35,899 bases of DNA from Companilactobacillus nantensis DSM 16982. GTDB lineage: Bacteria; Bacillota; Bacilli; Lactobacillales; Lactobacillaceae. The notes under the pieces were generated by a model. That model did no database searches and was not told the origin of the DNA. It worked only from the letters and a program-made list of their open reading frames with translations. A program made the translations under genes and the position numbers. Each line of letters starts with the position of its first letter. Position 1 is the first letter of the stretch. The stretch spans positions 1-35,899 of the forward strand of contig NZ_AZFV01000029.1 of the NCBI RefSeq assembly GCF_001435815.1, given 5' to 3'. Shown one piece after another: positions 25,305-33,079 of this stretch.

Positions 25305-26009
25305 TTATTTCAAACGATTTTTAACGGAAATATTCCGAAAAATCAGTCCTCCCATTATTAAATATCCCACGACACAGAGACTAATAAATATAATGTAAAA
25401 CCCTGAAGTACAATGCACGACATAGAGTCCATAAATTAATTGGAACGGATTGATCATCGTTAACACGTAATTTAAAATTCCATGTGGTCGAATCCCTAAT
25501 AAACCGATACCTAAAATAAAAAAACAACTAATTAACAAATTAAAGTAAACTTGTTTCATTCTTAACAGTAATAATCCTGACATCATGGCTGAACACAGTA
25601 ATGCCGCCAGAAAGGAAACTAGAAAACCGTACAAAAAAGTGATTGCTGAAACATGGGTTATAAATATTGTCACAACTAAATTAAACAGGAAAATTTCCAA
25701 TTGAATAACAAAAAACTGTACGAGTAGATTTGCTAAAACAATTGAATGACGTGATCCCATTAAGTAGGTCAAAGTTTTAAAGAATCCACCCTCACGTAAT
25801 CGAATTAAGTTGATTAAAAAGCCATTAAAAACGGTCGTTACAACGATGTATGACCAATAAATATACAGTGATTCATTATCTTGAAGGTCTTGATTTTTAT
25901 TAATAAAAACCATAAAAATTGGCACAATTAGCGTATAAATAAAATAAAAACGTTCTTTCAGGGCGATACGTATTTGGACTTTCAAAATAGCCCAATCATT
26001 TTCAAACAT
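25305..26009 (-). CDS. ABC-2 type permease
   Basis: Membrane protein of 234 residues with about six hydrophobic segments, arranged as in small ABC-2 permeases. The N-terminus has an amphipathic segment (ILKVQIRIALKERFYFIYTL) before the first helix, typical of that class. No substrate motif is visible. I chose the ATG at 26009 with AGGGAGAA upstream rather than the in-frame one at 26039. It is the first gene of a three-gene operon with the degenerate ATPase and the EndA-like nuclease. The 340 bp upstream hold the promoter but no recognisable gene. Confidence 0.75.
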   Translation of the reverse strand: MFENDWAILKVQIRIALKERFYFIYTLIVPIFMVFINKNQDLQDNESLYIYWSYIVVTTVFNGFLINLIRLREGGFFKTLTYLMGSRHSIVLANLLVQFFVIQLEIFLFNLVVTIFITHVSAITFLYGFLVSFLAALLCSAMMSGLLLLRMKQVYFNLLISCFFILGIGLLGIRPHGILNYVLTMINPFQLIYGLYVVHCTSGFYIIFISLCVVGYLIMGGLIFRNISVKNRLK

Positions 26010-26039
26010 CCAATTCTCCCTAATTATTGTGTATGCCAT

Positions 26040-26386
26040 TTCTCAGTTCTGGAGAAGGCATATTTTTTACATTATGTGTTGTAATAGTTATGTCGCCTAG
26101 GGAATCGTAAAATGAACTATAAGTCTTGCTATTCTAATAATTGAGAAGTAAAGAACAACGAATAAACTAGCCGAAAGAAACAAGAATTTAACTGATACAA
26201 CACGAGACATTAGTAAAAATTAATATATTTTAATCAAAGTGTCAATTAGCTTTCAAGCATAAAAAAATATCAAATCTCTGATTATTGCAAATTGATTTAA
26301 AAATCATTTCATTTGAGTAACAATTGCTGTCTTCTAAATAAAAAACGTGTATGCTATTGAGAGAAAAAATTTACGGGGTAAAGCCT
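26040..26386. other. Intergenic region between the ABC permease and SMR genes
   Basis: AT-rich divergent promoter region of about 350 bp. I see no open frame with a ribosome binding site, no terminator and no copy of either structured repeat. It should hold the promoters of the permease operon and of the SMR gene, but I could not resolve them with confidence. Confidence 0.5.
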
Positions 26387-26698
26387 ATGAACTACTTATT
26401 ACTGTTAGTATCAATCGGTTTTGAAGTTCTTGGAACTTCACTTTTAAAGAAGACAGACGGATTTACTAATCTCTGGCCGACGCTGGGTACGTTGGCATCA
26501 TACTTTATCTGTCTCTTTGTCCTCTCCCACGTCTTAAAACGTTTGCCATTAAGTTTAACTTATGCAACTTGGGGTAGCGTGGGATTGATACTCGTGACTA
26601 TTGCAGGAATAGTTTTTTATCATGAATCCATTTCGATGGCTTCAATTGCTGGACTCATCTTAGTTGTTTTCGGCACCGTTTTAATCAATGTTTTTTAA
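26387..26698 (+). CDS. Small multidrug resistance (SMR) family transporter
   Basis: Four-helix membrane protein of 103 residues. SMR proteins work as dimers that exchange protons for cationic drugs, quaternary ammonium compounds or guanidinium. The essential membrane glutamate is in GFEVLGTSLLKKTDG, and the WGSVGLI segment of helix 3 is typical. No guanidine riboswitch is recognisable upstream, and it is a single gene rather than an SMR pair. The ATG at 26387 follows GGGG at a normal distance; the in-frame ATG at 26351 has no site and would add 12 unrelated residues. Confidence 0.9.
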   Translation: MNYLLLLVSIGFEVLGTSLLKKTDGFTNLWPTLGTLASYFICLFVLSHVLKRLPLSLTYATWGSVGLILVTIAGIVFYHESISMASIAGLILVVFGTVLINVF

Positions 26699-26700
26699 CA

Positions 26701-26743
26701 AAAATAACCTCCAGTTCACACATGATGAATTGGGGGTTATTTT
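26701..26743. terminator. Bidirectional intrinsic terminator
   Basis: AAAATAACCTCCA (26701-26713) pairs with TGGGGGTTATTTT (26731-26743) with one wobble. It separates the converging SMR and DUF916 genes. Confidence 0.9.
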
Positions 26744-26748
26744 GTTAC

Positions 26749-27795
26749 TTATTTACGATTTTTGCGATAACGTTTGATAACGAAACCGGCAGCAATCAAT
26801 AGAGCTAAGATGACGCCTAGAATGATCCAGAGATCCATTGAACGATTTGGATTCTTGTGATTAATCTTGGCAATCTCTTTGTTGGTTACAGTAAAGTTAC
26901 GTTTCAAATTCCAATGGTTTTGTCCATTATTAGCTTTAACATCAACATACATTGTATACTTACCGGGCTTTAAGCGCTTATTCTTGCTTGGTCCGGTAAC
27001 AGAATTAACGTTAGTCGGATAATCGAAATAGCTGTTGGGAGCCATTGGCATCTTTTCTTTATATGATTTCAAAAGTACTTTCGAGCCATTCCGTGGTGTT
27101 ACTTTGGCATCGACAGAAACTTGTTTTTCCAAAGTTGGTACATCATTATCCAATTTAGCATCGACGGAAATTTGACCATTATTATCAGTTTCAAAAGCTT
27201 TAACTAATTTAACATCTGGTTTAACAGGATTAGTATTTGTTTGAATTTGGAGACCTAATACATAGTTGTATTGATTTCTTAAAGTGACGCCTTTAGGTAG
27301 TTTTTCGTCATTGTTAATTTGATTATTTTCTTGAACGAAAATACCACCAAGTAATTCACCTGTGATATCACCCTTCGGAGCAGTTAGATCAATACTTACT
27401 TCTTTGGAGGATTTCGGAGCTACGGCAACCTCTTTCGGATATGTTACGAGCTTCTCAATATCATATTGTAAATCACTATCAGGTTGTACGCCGTGATCAT
27501 TGTAATCAATCACACCATTAATATCAGTTGCTGCACGATTAATAGAAACTTTGTAAGTATGATTTTTACCGTCAGTATTATTAATTTTAAATTTAATGGT
27601 TTCCTTTTGACCTGGTGTTAACTTCAAATCATAATAACCGATATTTTTAGCAGCTTGATTATCAGGTAATTCGGGCGAAATACTGTAATTAACGCCACCC
27701 GTCGTCGTTGCTGCCAACGTCGTTTTTTGATTGACAGTAAAAGCCAAGAGGATACTTGCCATTAATGTTAAAAGAACTGTCAGATATTTTTTCAT
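26749..27795 (-). CDS. DUF916/DUF3324 WxL-interacting surface protein
   Basis: Cell-surface protein of 348 residues: signal peptide (1-29), DUF916 (WxLIP peptidoglycan-binding) domain at about 35-160, DUF3324 (WxLIP host-binding) domain at about 165-305, then one membrane helix (about 322-341) and a basic tail (KRYRKNRK). Such proteins bind WxL-domain proteins at the wall and recur beside them in Csc-type clusters of lactobacilli and enterococci. Here it follows the WxL gene on the same strand, with an attenuator-like hairpin between. The rest of a larger csc cluster is absent. Confidence 0.92.
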   Translation of the reverse strand: MKKYLTVLLTLMASILLAFTVNQKTTLAATTTGGVNYSISPELPDNQAAKNIGYYDLKLTPGQKETIKFKINNTDGKNHTYKVSINRAATDINGVIDYNDHGVQPDSDLQYDIEKLVTYPKEVAVAPKSSKEVSIDLTAPKGDITGELLGGIFVQENNQINNDEKLPKGVTLRNQYNYVLGLQIQTNTNPVKPDVKLVKAFETDNNGQISVDAKLDNDVPTLEKQVSVDAKVTPRNGSKVLLKSYKEKMPMAPNSYFDYPTNVNSVTGPSKNKRLKPGKYTMYVDVKANNGQNHWNLKRNFTVTNKEIAKINHKNPNRSMDLWIILGVILALLIAAGFVIKRYRKNRK

Positions 27796-27811
27796 AAGAT
27801 TACCTCTTAGA

Positions 27812-27843
27812 AAAAAAGAGCGGCATATTGATTAATATACCTC
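27812..27843 (-). terminator. Hairpin between WxL and DUF916 genes
   Basis: On the minus strand GGTATATT pairs with AATATGCC around AATC, extended by AGAG/CTCT, and is followed by seven T. It ends the WxL transcript, probably with partial read-through into the DUF916 gene, which would make more WxL protein than partner. Confidence 0.75.
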
Positions 27844-27858
27844 TCCTTTATTCAATTT

Positions 27859-28479
27859 TTATGATGGTGCATTTGTTAATGTCCAAGACAATTGTGATGT
27901 ATATGAACCACCAATATTACCAGCTGGTACCTTTAATGTGGCATCCCCGCCGTTATAGCTAGTAGTAAAGGAACCAACACCTTCACCTGCTGCGGCATCC
28001 AAAATTGTAACTGGAGCCGATGAAATAGTTGCTGAAGATGTGAATTTAGGTGCTGTAGAAACGTTATCAGTATCATCAGCTTTCACAGGAGTTGCATCGG
28101 AATCATCGAGTGCCAATGAAGCACCCTTCAAAGTTGCTCCACCTGTTGTCCCATCAGTAAATGGCGTGTCAGAAAGTGAGACCGTCCAACCTGTTGGTTC
28201 ACCAGGGTTAGCAATTTGCAAACCGTTTGAAAACTTAAGTGATGCATAACTTGTATCGTCAGCGCTTGAATCAACTGTACCAAATGAGATACTTGGTGCA
28301 GATTTAATTGTAATTGTTCCTGGCGTCAACGTGGCCGAAGCCGTAGCTGGTGTCGTGGAAGCAGTTGGCGTTGTAGTTGTTGTAGTAGCAGCCTTAGCAA
28401 CATAACCCCCGAGACCTAACGACCCAAGTCCTAGAAAAGCTGCACTTACTAATAGACTATTTTTTAAAATTTGTTTCAT
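27859..28479 (-). CDS. Small WxL-domain surface protein
   Basis: Secreted protein of 206 residues that consists of a signal peptide (about 1-31, ending VAKAATT), a Thr/Ala/Pro-rich linker (about 32-55) and a single C-terminal WxL domain. The two WxL motifs are visible as GWTVSLSD and, at the very end, LSWTLTNAPS. WxL domains attach non-covalently to peptidoglycan, and no other functional module is present. Its partner is the adjacent DUF916 protein. The leader upstream is structured and has a well-formed promoter. Confidence 0.92.
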   Translation of the reverse strand: MKQILKNSLLVSAAFLGLGSLGLGGYVAKAATTTTTTPTASTTPATASATLTPGTITIKSAPSISFGTVDSSADDTSYASLKFSNGLQIANPGEPTGWTVSLSDTPFTDGTTGGATLKGASLALDDSDATPVKADDTDNVSTAPKFTSSATISSAPVTILDAAAGEGVGSFTTSYNGGDATLKVPAGNIGGSYTSQLSWTLTNAPS

Positions 28480-28604
28480 GATATATTTCCCCCATATCCG
28501 ATATTTAAATCGATATGAATCAGAGCCTAATTGCTAGATAGCCGGTTGTCCAAGACTCTAGGGAATGACTATTATTGCTATCTATCGAGATTTCTCAATC
28601 TCTA
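28480..28604 (-). promoter_or_regulatory. Structured 5' leader of the WxL gene
   Basis: The predicted transcript start lies near 28604, from -10 TATAAC (28611-28616) and -35 TTGATT (28634-28639) with a 17-bp spacer. The RNA would begin with the hairpin GAGATT/AATCTC (28587-28602). It then has an 8-bp stem joining 28535-28542 with 28578-28585 around about 35 nt, and ends at a GGGGG ribosome site. No known riboswitch class is recognised. Confidence 0.45.
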
Positions 28605-28610
28605 GTGCAT

Positions 28611-28639
28611 GTTATAGAATCAATTTAATCATGAATCAA
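28611..28639 (-). promoter_or_regulatory. Promoter of the WxL gene
   Basis: Minus-strand TTGATT and TATAAC boxes separated by exactly 17 bp. Confidence 0.6.
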
Positions 28640-28720
28640 ATATAAGACTGCCAGTGTACGAAAAGTAAATTATAATAGAATCAATATATTGCTCGAGATG
28701 GTTTGTTGTTTAAGGGTTCC

Positions 28721-28892
28721 GCCTTCAGTCACACAAAATTTTGGCTGCTGTGGGGACCGGCCTGAGCCAAGGTCTCAGGTCTCGATTTTGAACTTCGCAA
28801 GGACCGCGAATTTCAAAACTCGTCCCGTGGTGTAATGGCTAAAGCCATAACGCCACCTCCACTGCTGCCAAAAATTTTGTGTGACTGAAGGC
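28721..28892 (+). ncRNA. Type 1 structured element, copy B
   Basis: Terminal arms 28721-28742 and 28871-28892 form a perfect 22-bp stem, extended by GGC/GCC after one bulged base. Inside are GGGAC/GTCCC; CCTGAG (28761-28766) with CTCAGG (28774-28779) around the conserved CCAAGGT loop; a long middle hairpin with TTTTGAA/TTCAAAA and TTCGC/GCGAA; and a 3' hairpin with the same TGTAATGGCTAAAGCCATAA block as copy A. It lies between divergent WxL and NrtR genes, 78 bp from copy C. Confidence 0.65.
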
Positions 28893-28971
28893 TAATGTAT
28901 TAGTAATATTTTCATCAAATTATTTAACAATTTAATTTGAACAATCAACTAAGAAAATATAACTAGCCGGA

Positions 28972-29137
28972 AGGTGTGGGAATATTAATCAGCCGTGAAG
29001 GTGGAGTTAGGGCGGTGGTTTCCCGTTCTTACTCCACGGACGTATTTTGAGATTTACGTGGTTTTCGTAAAGCTCAAAATCGAGATTCGAGACCTTGGCT
29101 CGAATCGGTCCCACAGCAGATGAATATTCCCACACCT
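28972..29137 (-). ncRNA. Type 1 structured element, copy C (opposite orientation)
   Basis: Terminal arms 28972-28986 and 29123-29137 form a perfect 15-bp stem. On the minus strand the core keeps the order of copies A and B. A hairpin 29084-29091 with 29099-29106 has the CCAAGGT loop. The middle hairpin uses TTTTGAG/CTCAAAA and TTTACG/CGTAAA. The 3' hairpin is GTGGAGT/ACTCCAC (29001-29007 with 29031-29037) with an inner GGG/CCC. Helix sequences differ from the other copies while pairing is retained. Confidence 0.65.
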
Positions 29138-29204
29138 GGAGGCGGTATCCCTAAAAAGCCATTCTTTCTCGAGTAGTAATAATAATTAGAGGGTGTCATT
29201 TAAT

Positions 29205-29960
29205 ATGTCGGATACAAATTTGAAAAATGACTTAATTATCAATGTCGTTAATATTATTTGGAGTTTTAATGCTGAAACTAAAAAAGTTTTAGTACTATTA
29301 GTCAAAAATTCTCTTGGTATTGATGCTGACCGTTGGGGTTTGCCTGCCACTATTTTGCGAGCTGATGAAAATGCCGAGGATGCTTCTTTACGTTTGATCC
29401 GTGAAAAAATCGGGATTGAACTGCCTGATTTCTATACTGAACAGCTAGCTACATTTAGTAATGTTCAGCGTATTAGTGATCATCGTGAAATTGCCCTTTC
29501 TTACATGACTTACTTACCTTCAATGCCTGATTTAACAGCTGGTTATGGTGCTAAGGATGTCAAATGGTTTAGTGTTGATTACCAACCTGAACAGTATTCT
29601 TTAAGTTATCAAAATTTAAAATTTCAAACTTTAAGTGACAAAATATCGGAAAGTGAATTTTATAACAATATCGAGAATTCCCATGATAACAAGCATTTAG
29701 CTGCCGATCACGCTTTAATTCTTCGCTTGGCTTTCCAAAGGATTACAAATCGTCTTGATTATTTACCAACAATCTTATTGATTCTTGGTGACAGTTTTAC
29801 ACTCAAACAAGCCCGAGAAGTTTATGCTACTTTTTGGAAAGAACCTTCGACAAACATTGATAACTCGAACTTTCGTAAGACACATGCCCATCTTTTTACT
29901 GAAATAGGTATGGAACACGGAAAAAGTGGTCGTCCAGCAAAACTTTACAAACTGCGCTGA
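29205..29960 (+). CDS. nrtR: NrtR-like Nudix-related transcriptional regulator
   Basis: Protein of 251 residues with an N-terminal Nudix-fold domain (about 10-150) and a C-terminal winged helix (about 175-251, ending GKSGRPAKLYKLR as in NrtR). NrtR repressors sense ADP-ribose or related NAD metabolites and control NAD salvage genes. The Nudix box region (about 49-71) reads with Thr for the first Gly and LIRE in place of the catalytic Glu cluster, so it is probably a sensor without hydrolase activity. The adjacent niacin transporter gene is the obvious target. The ATG at 29205 is preceded by AGAGGGTG; the frame also allows a GTG at 29193 inside that site. It ends with its own terminator. Confidence 0.82.
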   Translation: MSDTNLKNDLIINVVNIIWSFNAETKKVLVLLVKNSLGIDADRWGLPATILRADENAEDASLRLIREKIGIELPDFYTEQLATFSNVQRISDHREIALSYMTYLPSMPDLTAGYGAKDVKWFSVDYQPEQYSLSYQNLKFQTLSDKISESEFYNNIENSHDNKHLAADHALILRLAFQRITNRLDYLPTILLILGDSFTLKQAREVYATFWKEPSTNIDNSNFRKTHAHLFTEIGMEHGKSGRPAKLYKLR

Positions 29961-29974
29961 TAACTTGACCCCTG

Positions 29975-30000
29975 AAAAGACTAATGATAGTCTTTCTTTT
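29975..30000 (+). terminator. Terminator of the NrtR-like gene
   Basis: AAAGACT and AGTCTTT (29989-29995) pair around AATGAT and are followed by CTTTT. Confidence 0.65.
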
Positions 30001-30009
30001 GTGCTATTT

Positions 30010-30026
30010 AAGGTAATTTTTACCTT
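30010..30026. promoter_or_regulatory. Candidate NrtR operator before niaP
   Basis: AAGGTAA (30010-30016) and TTACCTT (30020-30026) form a perfect inverted repeat around TTT. It lies about 25 bp before TATAAA (30049-30054), so a bound regulator would cover the -35 region of the niaP promoter. Confidence 0.55.
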
Positions 30027-30069
30027 TAATAAAAATAGTAATAATCTTTATAAATTATGGAGGTAAGTT

Positions 30070-31266
30070 TTGGATTCACAAAAAATCGAAACAACTCAAA
30101 AAGGCGGTCTCAAACTGTTAATGGTTATTGGGACAGCTTGGTTATTCGATGCTGCTGACGTAGCGTTGTTATCCTTTATCATGCCATTGATCAAGCAGGA
30201 ATGGCATTTAACTGCCGGTCAAATTGGTTTAGTTGGCTCAATCACGACTGTTGGTATGATGATTGGTGCCTTTCTCTTTGGTTACTTAGCCGATCGTTTT
30301 GGTAAGAAAAATATTATGATGATTACATTGCTAGTTTTTTCAATTAGTAATTTATTACTAGCAATGACCACTAACGTAAATCAATTTCTTTTAATTCGTT
30401 TCATCACAGGTATTGGTTTGGGTGGTGAATTACCAGTTGCATCAACAATTATTGCAGACTCATTCTCAGGTCATAGACGATCCAAAATGCTTATTTTAGT
30501 TGACAGTTTCTGGGCAATTGGTTGGATTTTTGCATCCCTCTTGTCAACTTTAGTTATGCCAGCTTATGGTTGGAAATTTACTGTTATTATTACTTCACTG
30601 ACAGCTCTATACACATTAGTCCTCCGTCATCATTTACCTGCAGAAACTAATGTTAAAAACGATAAATTAAATCTTGGAATTGCTCTAAATAAGATTTGGT
30701 CCAAAGAATTTCGTCGACAAACGCTTTGTCTAAGTATCCTTTGGTTTGTCATCATGTTCGTTTATTACGGACTCTTCCTTTGGTTACCTAGTATTTTGAT
30801 TCAACGTAACTTATCGATCTCTCGGAGCTTTTTATATACACTTATCACAAGTTTTGCTCAACTACCTGGTTACTTTTTAGCCGCTTACTTGATGGGTAAA
30901 CTTAGTCGTAAAAAAGTTCTCGCAATTTACATTATTGGAACAATCATCGGAGCATTTCTTTTTGGTACAGCACAAACAGAAGCCATGGTTCTTTTCAGTG
31001 GTTCACTCTTATCATTCTTCACACTTGGTGCTTGGGGAATCATGATTGCTCTAACACCAACACAATATCCAATTGAACTACGTGGTATGGGAATTGGCTT
31101 CACACAAGCTATCGGTCGAATTGGTGCTACTATTGGACCTTACTTGATTGGCTTCTCATTAGGAATCGGAATCAATACTACAATGATCTTTTTCTACTTC
31201 ATTTTGGCTTTAGTCATTGGAATTTTAGTTCTTACATTTGGTATGGTTGATACTGATCGTCAATAA
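30070..31266 (+). CDS. niaP: Niacin (nicotinate/nicotinamide) transporter, MFS
   Basis: Twelve-helix major facilitator of 398 residues that imports nicotinate for NAD synthesis. It closely follows the NiaP pattern: WLFDAADVALLSFIMPLI at the first helix, the loop motif GYLADRFGKKN, RFITGIGLGGELPVAS, the segment FYYGLFLWLPSILI-like at helix 7 (here VYYGLFLWLPSIL), LPGYFLAAYL and LSFFTLGAWGIMIALTPTQYP. A TTG start at 30070 is 6 nt after GGAGG. The gene lies just downstream of the NrtR-like regulator with a palindrome over its promoter, which supports NAD-responsive control. Together with nadD at 5563, this window covers two steps of nicotinate salvage. Confidence 0.9.
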   Translation: MDSQKIETTQKGGLKLLMVIGTAWLFDAADVALLSFIMPLIKQEWHLTAGQIGLVGSITTVGMMIGAFLFGYLADRFGKKNIMMITLLVFSISNLLLAMTTNVNQFLLIRFITGIGLGGELPVASTIIADSFSGHRRSKMLILVDSFWAIGWIFASLLSTLVMPAYGWKFTVIITSLTALYTLVLRHHLPAETNVKNDKLNLGIALNKIWSKEFRRQTLCLSILWFVIMFVYYGLFLWLPSILIQRNLSISRSFLYTLITSFAQLPGYFLAAYLMGKLSRKKVLAIYIIGTIIGAFLFGTAQTEAMVLFSGSLLSFFTLGAWGIMIALTPTQYPIELRGMGIGFTQAIGRIGATIGPYLIGFSLGIGINTTMIFFYFILALVIGILVLTFGMVDTDRQ

Positions 31267-31294
31267 TAACTTCCAAATATAAAATTAACCGCAA

Positions 31295-31342
31295 AAAAAG
31301 GTATCTGTGAGAGACGATAAAATTTCTCACAGATACCTTTTT
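31295..31342. terminator. Bidirectional intrinsic terminator
   Basis: An 18-bp perfect stem (31295-31312 with 31325-31342) flanked by A and T, between converging niaP and B3/B4 genes. Confidence 0.92.
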
Positions 31343-31362
31343 GAATTTCATTATTTTATTAA

Positions 31363-32076
31363 TTATAGAGCGGCTGTTTCAGGATGATCTTTATTCAAAT
31401 GTTCGATACGTCCATCAACCTTAAAGTATTTCTCAATCAAGTCTTTTAATTCAACGATAGCCTCATTAGCACGCTTAGCTTGATTTTCATTAATTGCTTC
31501 AATAACTAAGACAGAGTCAGTTGTATCTTCTGTCAACATAGTTCTTTGTGCTTCCCGCCAGTTAAAGCAACGGCAAATTGCTCCTGAATTATCGTAATAA
31601 ATAACTTCTCCAGGAAGTGCTGGTGAATCTTCAGTTGCACCAAGTGGTTTGAAACCTTCGCCACCCTTAGCTTCACCCAAGTGCATGTCACCATCAAAAG
31701 CGTTGAGGTTTTCACCACCACAAGGAACACCGTATTTAAGAGAAATACTGTTATAAATATCAACTAATGGGTTGATTGGTGAAAATTCACGACCTTGGCT
31801 AACCCGATTCAATAAAGCTTCGATTGAACCACGAGCACCCTTTTTAGTCTTAAATTGACGGAATGCTTGACGCCATTCATCAACAACTTCATTGTCCTTG
31901 AATGATTCGTTAGTAATAAATTTTTCTGATTCTTTTGCGGCATCACTTAATAATTTAGCAAAATATGGATCATCCTTTTCATCAACATGGTTATCAATGT
32001 TGTGAATTACTAAAGTGCTAATTTGTGCATCAGGAAATAACTCCCAAAATTTTTCGTCTACAATTACTTTTGTCAT
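31363..32076 (-). CDS. B3/B4 domain protein (PheRS beta editing-domain homologue)
   Basis: Cytosolic protein of 237 residues consisting of a free-standing B3/B4 tRNA-binding domain, as found in the beta subunit of phenylalanyl-tRNA synthetase. Recognisable pieces are the central LVDIYNSISLKYGVPCGGENLNAF (split around residues 104-127), LPGEVIYYDNSGAICRCFNWREAQRT and a following TTDSVLVIEAI. Stand-alone forms have been proposed to edit mischarged tRNA or act on related aminoacyl substrates; the substrate here is unknown. It follows the GNAT gene with a single base between stop and start, so it is the last gene of the MarR-GNAT-B3/B4 operon. Confidence 0.85.
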   Translation of the reverse strand: MTKVIVDEKFWELFPDAQISTLVIHNIDNHVDEKDDPYFAKLLSDAAKESEKFITNESFKDNEVVDEWRQAFRQFKTKKGARGSIEALLNRVSQGREFSPINPLVDIYNSISLKYGVPCGGENLNAFDGDMHLGEAKGGEGFKPLGATEDSPALPGEVIYYDNSGAICRCFNWREAQRTMLTEDTTDSVLVIEAINENQAKRANEAIVELKDLIEKYFKVDGRIEHLNKDHPETAAL

Positions 32077-32077
32077 T

Positions 32078-32599
32078 TTACTTTTCCAATTCCTTTTTTA
32101 AAATATAATCCGTCTGCGTTGAGGTTCCCATAACAAACTTATGTGAACTGTAATGCTCAAACCCCATTGACTGATAAAACTTTTGAGCCGGGAAATTCTT
32201 TTCCCAAACTCCTAACCAAACATGTGGTTTTTTGAATGCCTTAGCGCGTTCGATGGCAAATTCCATTAGGACTTTTCCTAGTCCCATACGTTTAAATGGT
32301 ACTCGAATATAAATCCGTTGGATCTCCATAAAACTGTCATCAAGCGGTTCACTTTGAGCATCCAAAATATTAACTTTTAAATATCCTGCTAACTCTTGAT
32401 CGACGAATAAAAAATAGAATTCTGAATTTTTATTCGTCATCTCTCGTCGCAAAACATCTAAAGCATAGGCATCATGAATATATGCTTGTGTATTTTCCGG
32501 TGTATTATATTGTCCGAATGTTGCCAAATATGTTTCAGCACTCACTTTCTGGAGTATTTCCAAATCGTCCAAAGTGCATCTTCTAATTGTCGTCGTCAT
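32078..32599 (-). CDS. GNAT family N-acetyltransferase
   Basis: Cytosolic acetyl-CoA-dependent acetyltransferase of 173 residues. The pyrophosphate-binding motif A is IRVPFKRMGLGKVLMEFAIE (about 100-119), preceded by the beta-4 strand MEIQRIY and followed by the C-terminal WEKNFPAQKFYQSMGF. The acceptor is unknown; polyamines, amino groups of small molecules or proteins are all possible. The ATG at 32599 overlaps the stop of the MarR gene by one base (TGATG), so it is translationally coupled to it. Confidence 0.88.
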   Translation of the reverse strand: MTTTIRRCTLDDLEILQKVSAETYLATFGQYNTPENTQAYIHDAYALDVLRREMTNKNSEFYFLFVDQELAGYLKVNILDAQSEPLDDSFMEIQRIYIRVPFKRMGLGKVLMEFAIERAKAFKKPHVWLGVWEKNFPAQKFYQSMGFEHYSSHKFVMGTSTQTDYILKKELEK

Positions 32600-33051
32600 C
32601 AATAAATCCGTTTGTTGCCCTTCTTAACATATTCCCAATTCTCTGCGATATTACCTTCAACTACTTCTAAGAGTTTAAAAATCTGTTTTCTTTCAGTTGG
32701 CGATAAACCGGTCAAAGCAATCTCATTTGAATAATGTTCTTCCCGATAAAGGATTGGATAAGTTTCTTTTCCCTTTTGGGTAACATACAATTTTTTCTCT
32801 TTTTTATTATCTTCAGATTGTTTCCTGACAATAAATTCATTATCTTCCAACTTTTTGATTGCTCGGGCTGCCGTCGTGCGGTCAACCTTAATCATCTCAG
32901 CAACTTTTTCTTGAATAATTCCTGGATGTTCATAAATTCTTGCTAAGTAGATATACTGTCCCTTAGTTAAATCATACTTTTTAAATTCAATATTACTGAT
33001 TGAATCAAGGGACCGTGCAATTACACCTATTGATCTCAAAATGTCTGCCAC
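32599..33051 (-). CDS. MarR family transcriptional regulator
   Basis: Winged-helix dimeric regulator of 150 residues. The recognition-helix region is KVAEMIKVDRTTAARAIKKLEDNEFI, followed by the wing RKQSEDNKKEKKLYVTQKGKE, matching the MarR pattern. It is first in an operon with GNAT and B3/B4 genes and probably represses that operon in response to a ligand. I prefer the GTG at 33051, 7 nt after GAGG, to the ATG at 33057 that almost touches it; the choice changes only two residues. A palindrome overlaps the -35 box of its promoter. Confidence 0.87.
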   Translation of the reverse strand: MADILRSIGVIARSLDSISNIEFKKYDLTKGQYIYLARIYEHPGIIQEKVAEMIKVDRTTAARAIKKLEDNEFIVRKQSEDNKKEKKLYVTQKGKETYPILYREEHYSNEIALTGLSPTERKQIFKLLEVVEGNIAENWEYVKKGNKRIY

Positions 33052-33079
33052 AACCATGCCTCTCTTTCAAACAAAAAAT

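Noticed and set aside
14836-26072. Similar short stretches TTCTGGAGA...GCATA at about 14842 and 26047
   Set aside because: About 17 of 24 bases match with no structure or further copies; probably chance in AT-rich DNA.
26040-26386. Guanidine (ykkC) riboswitch before the SMR gene
   Set aside because: None of the conserved ykkC blocks could be found on the plus strand.
28721-29137. Retron ncRNA (paired ends, hairpins)
   Set aside because: No reverse transcriptase or effector gene is present near any of the four copies.
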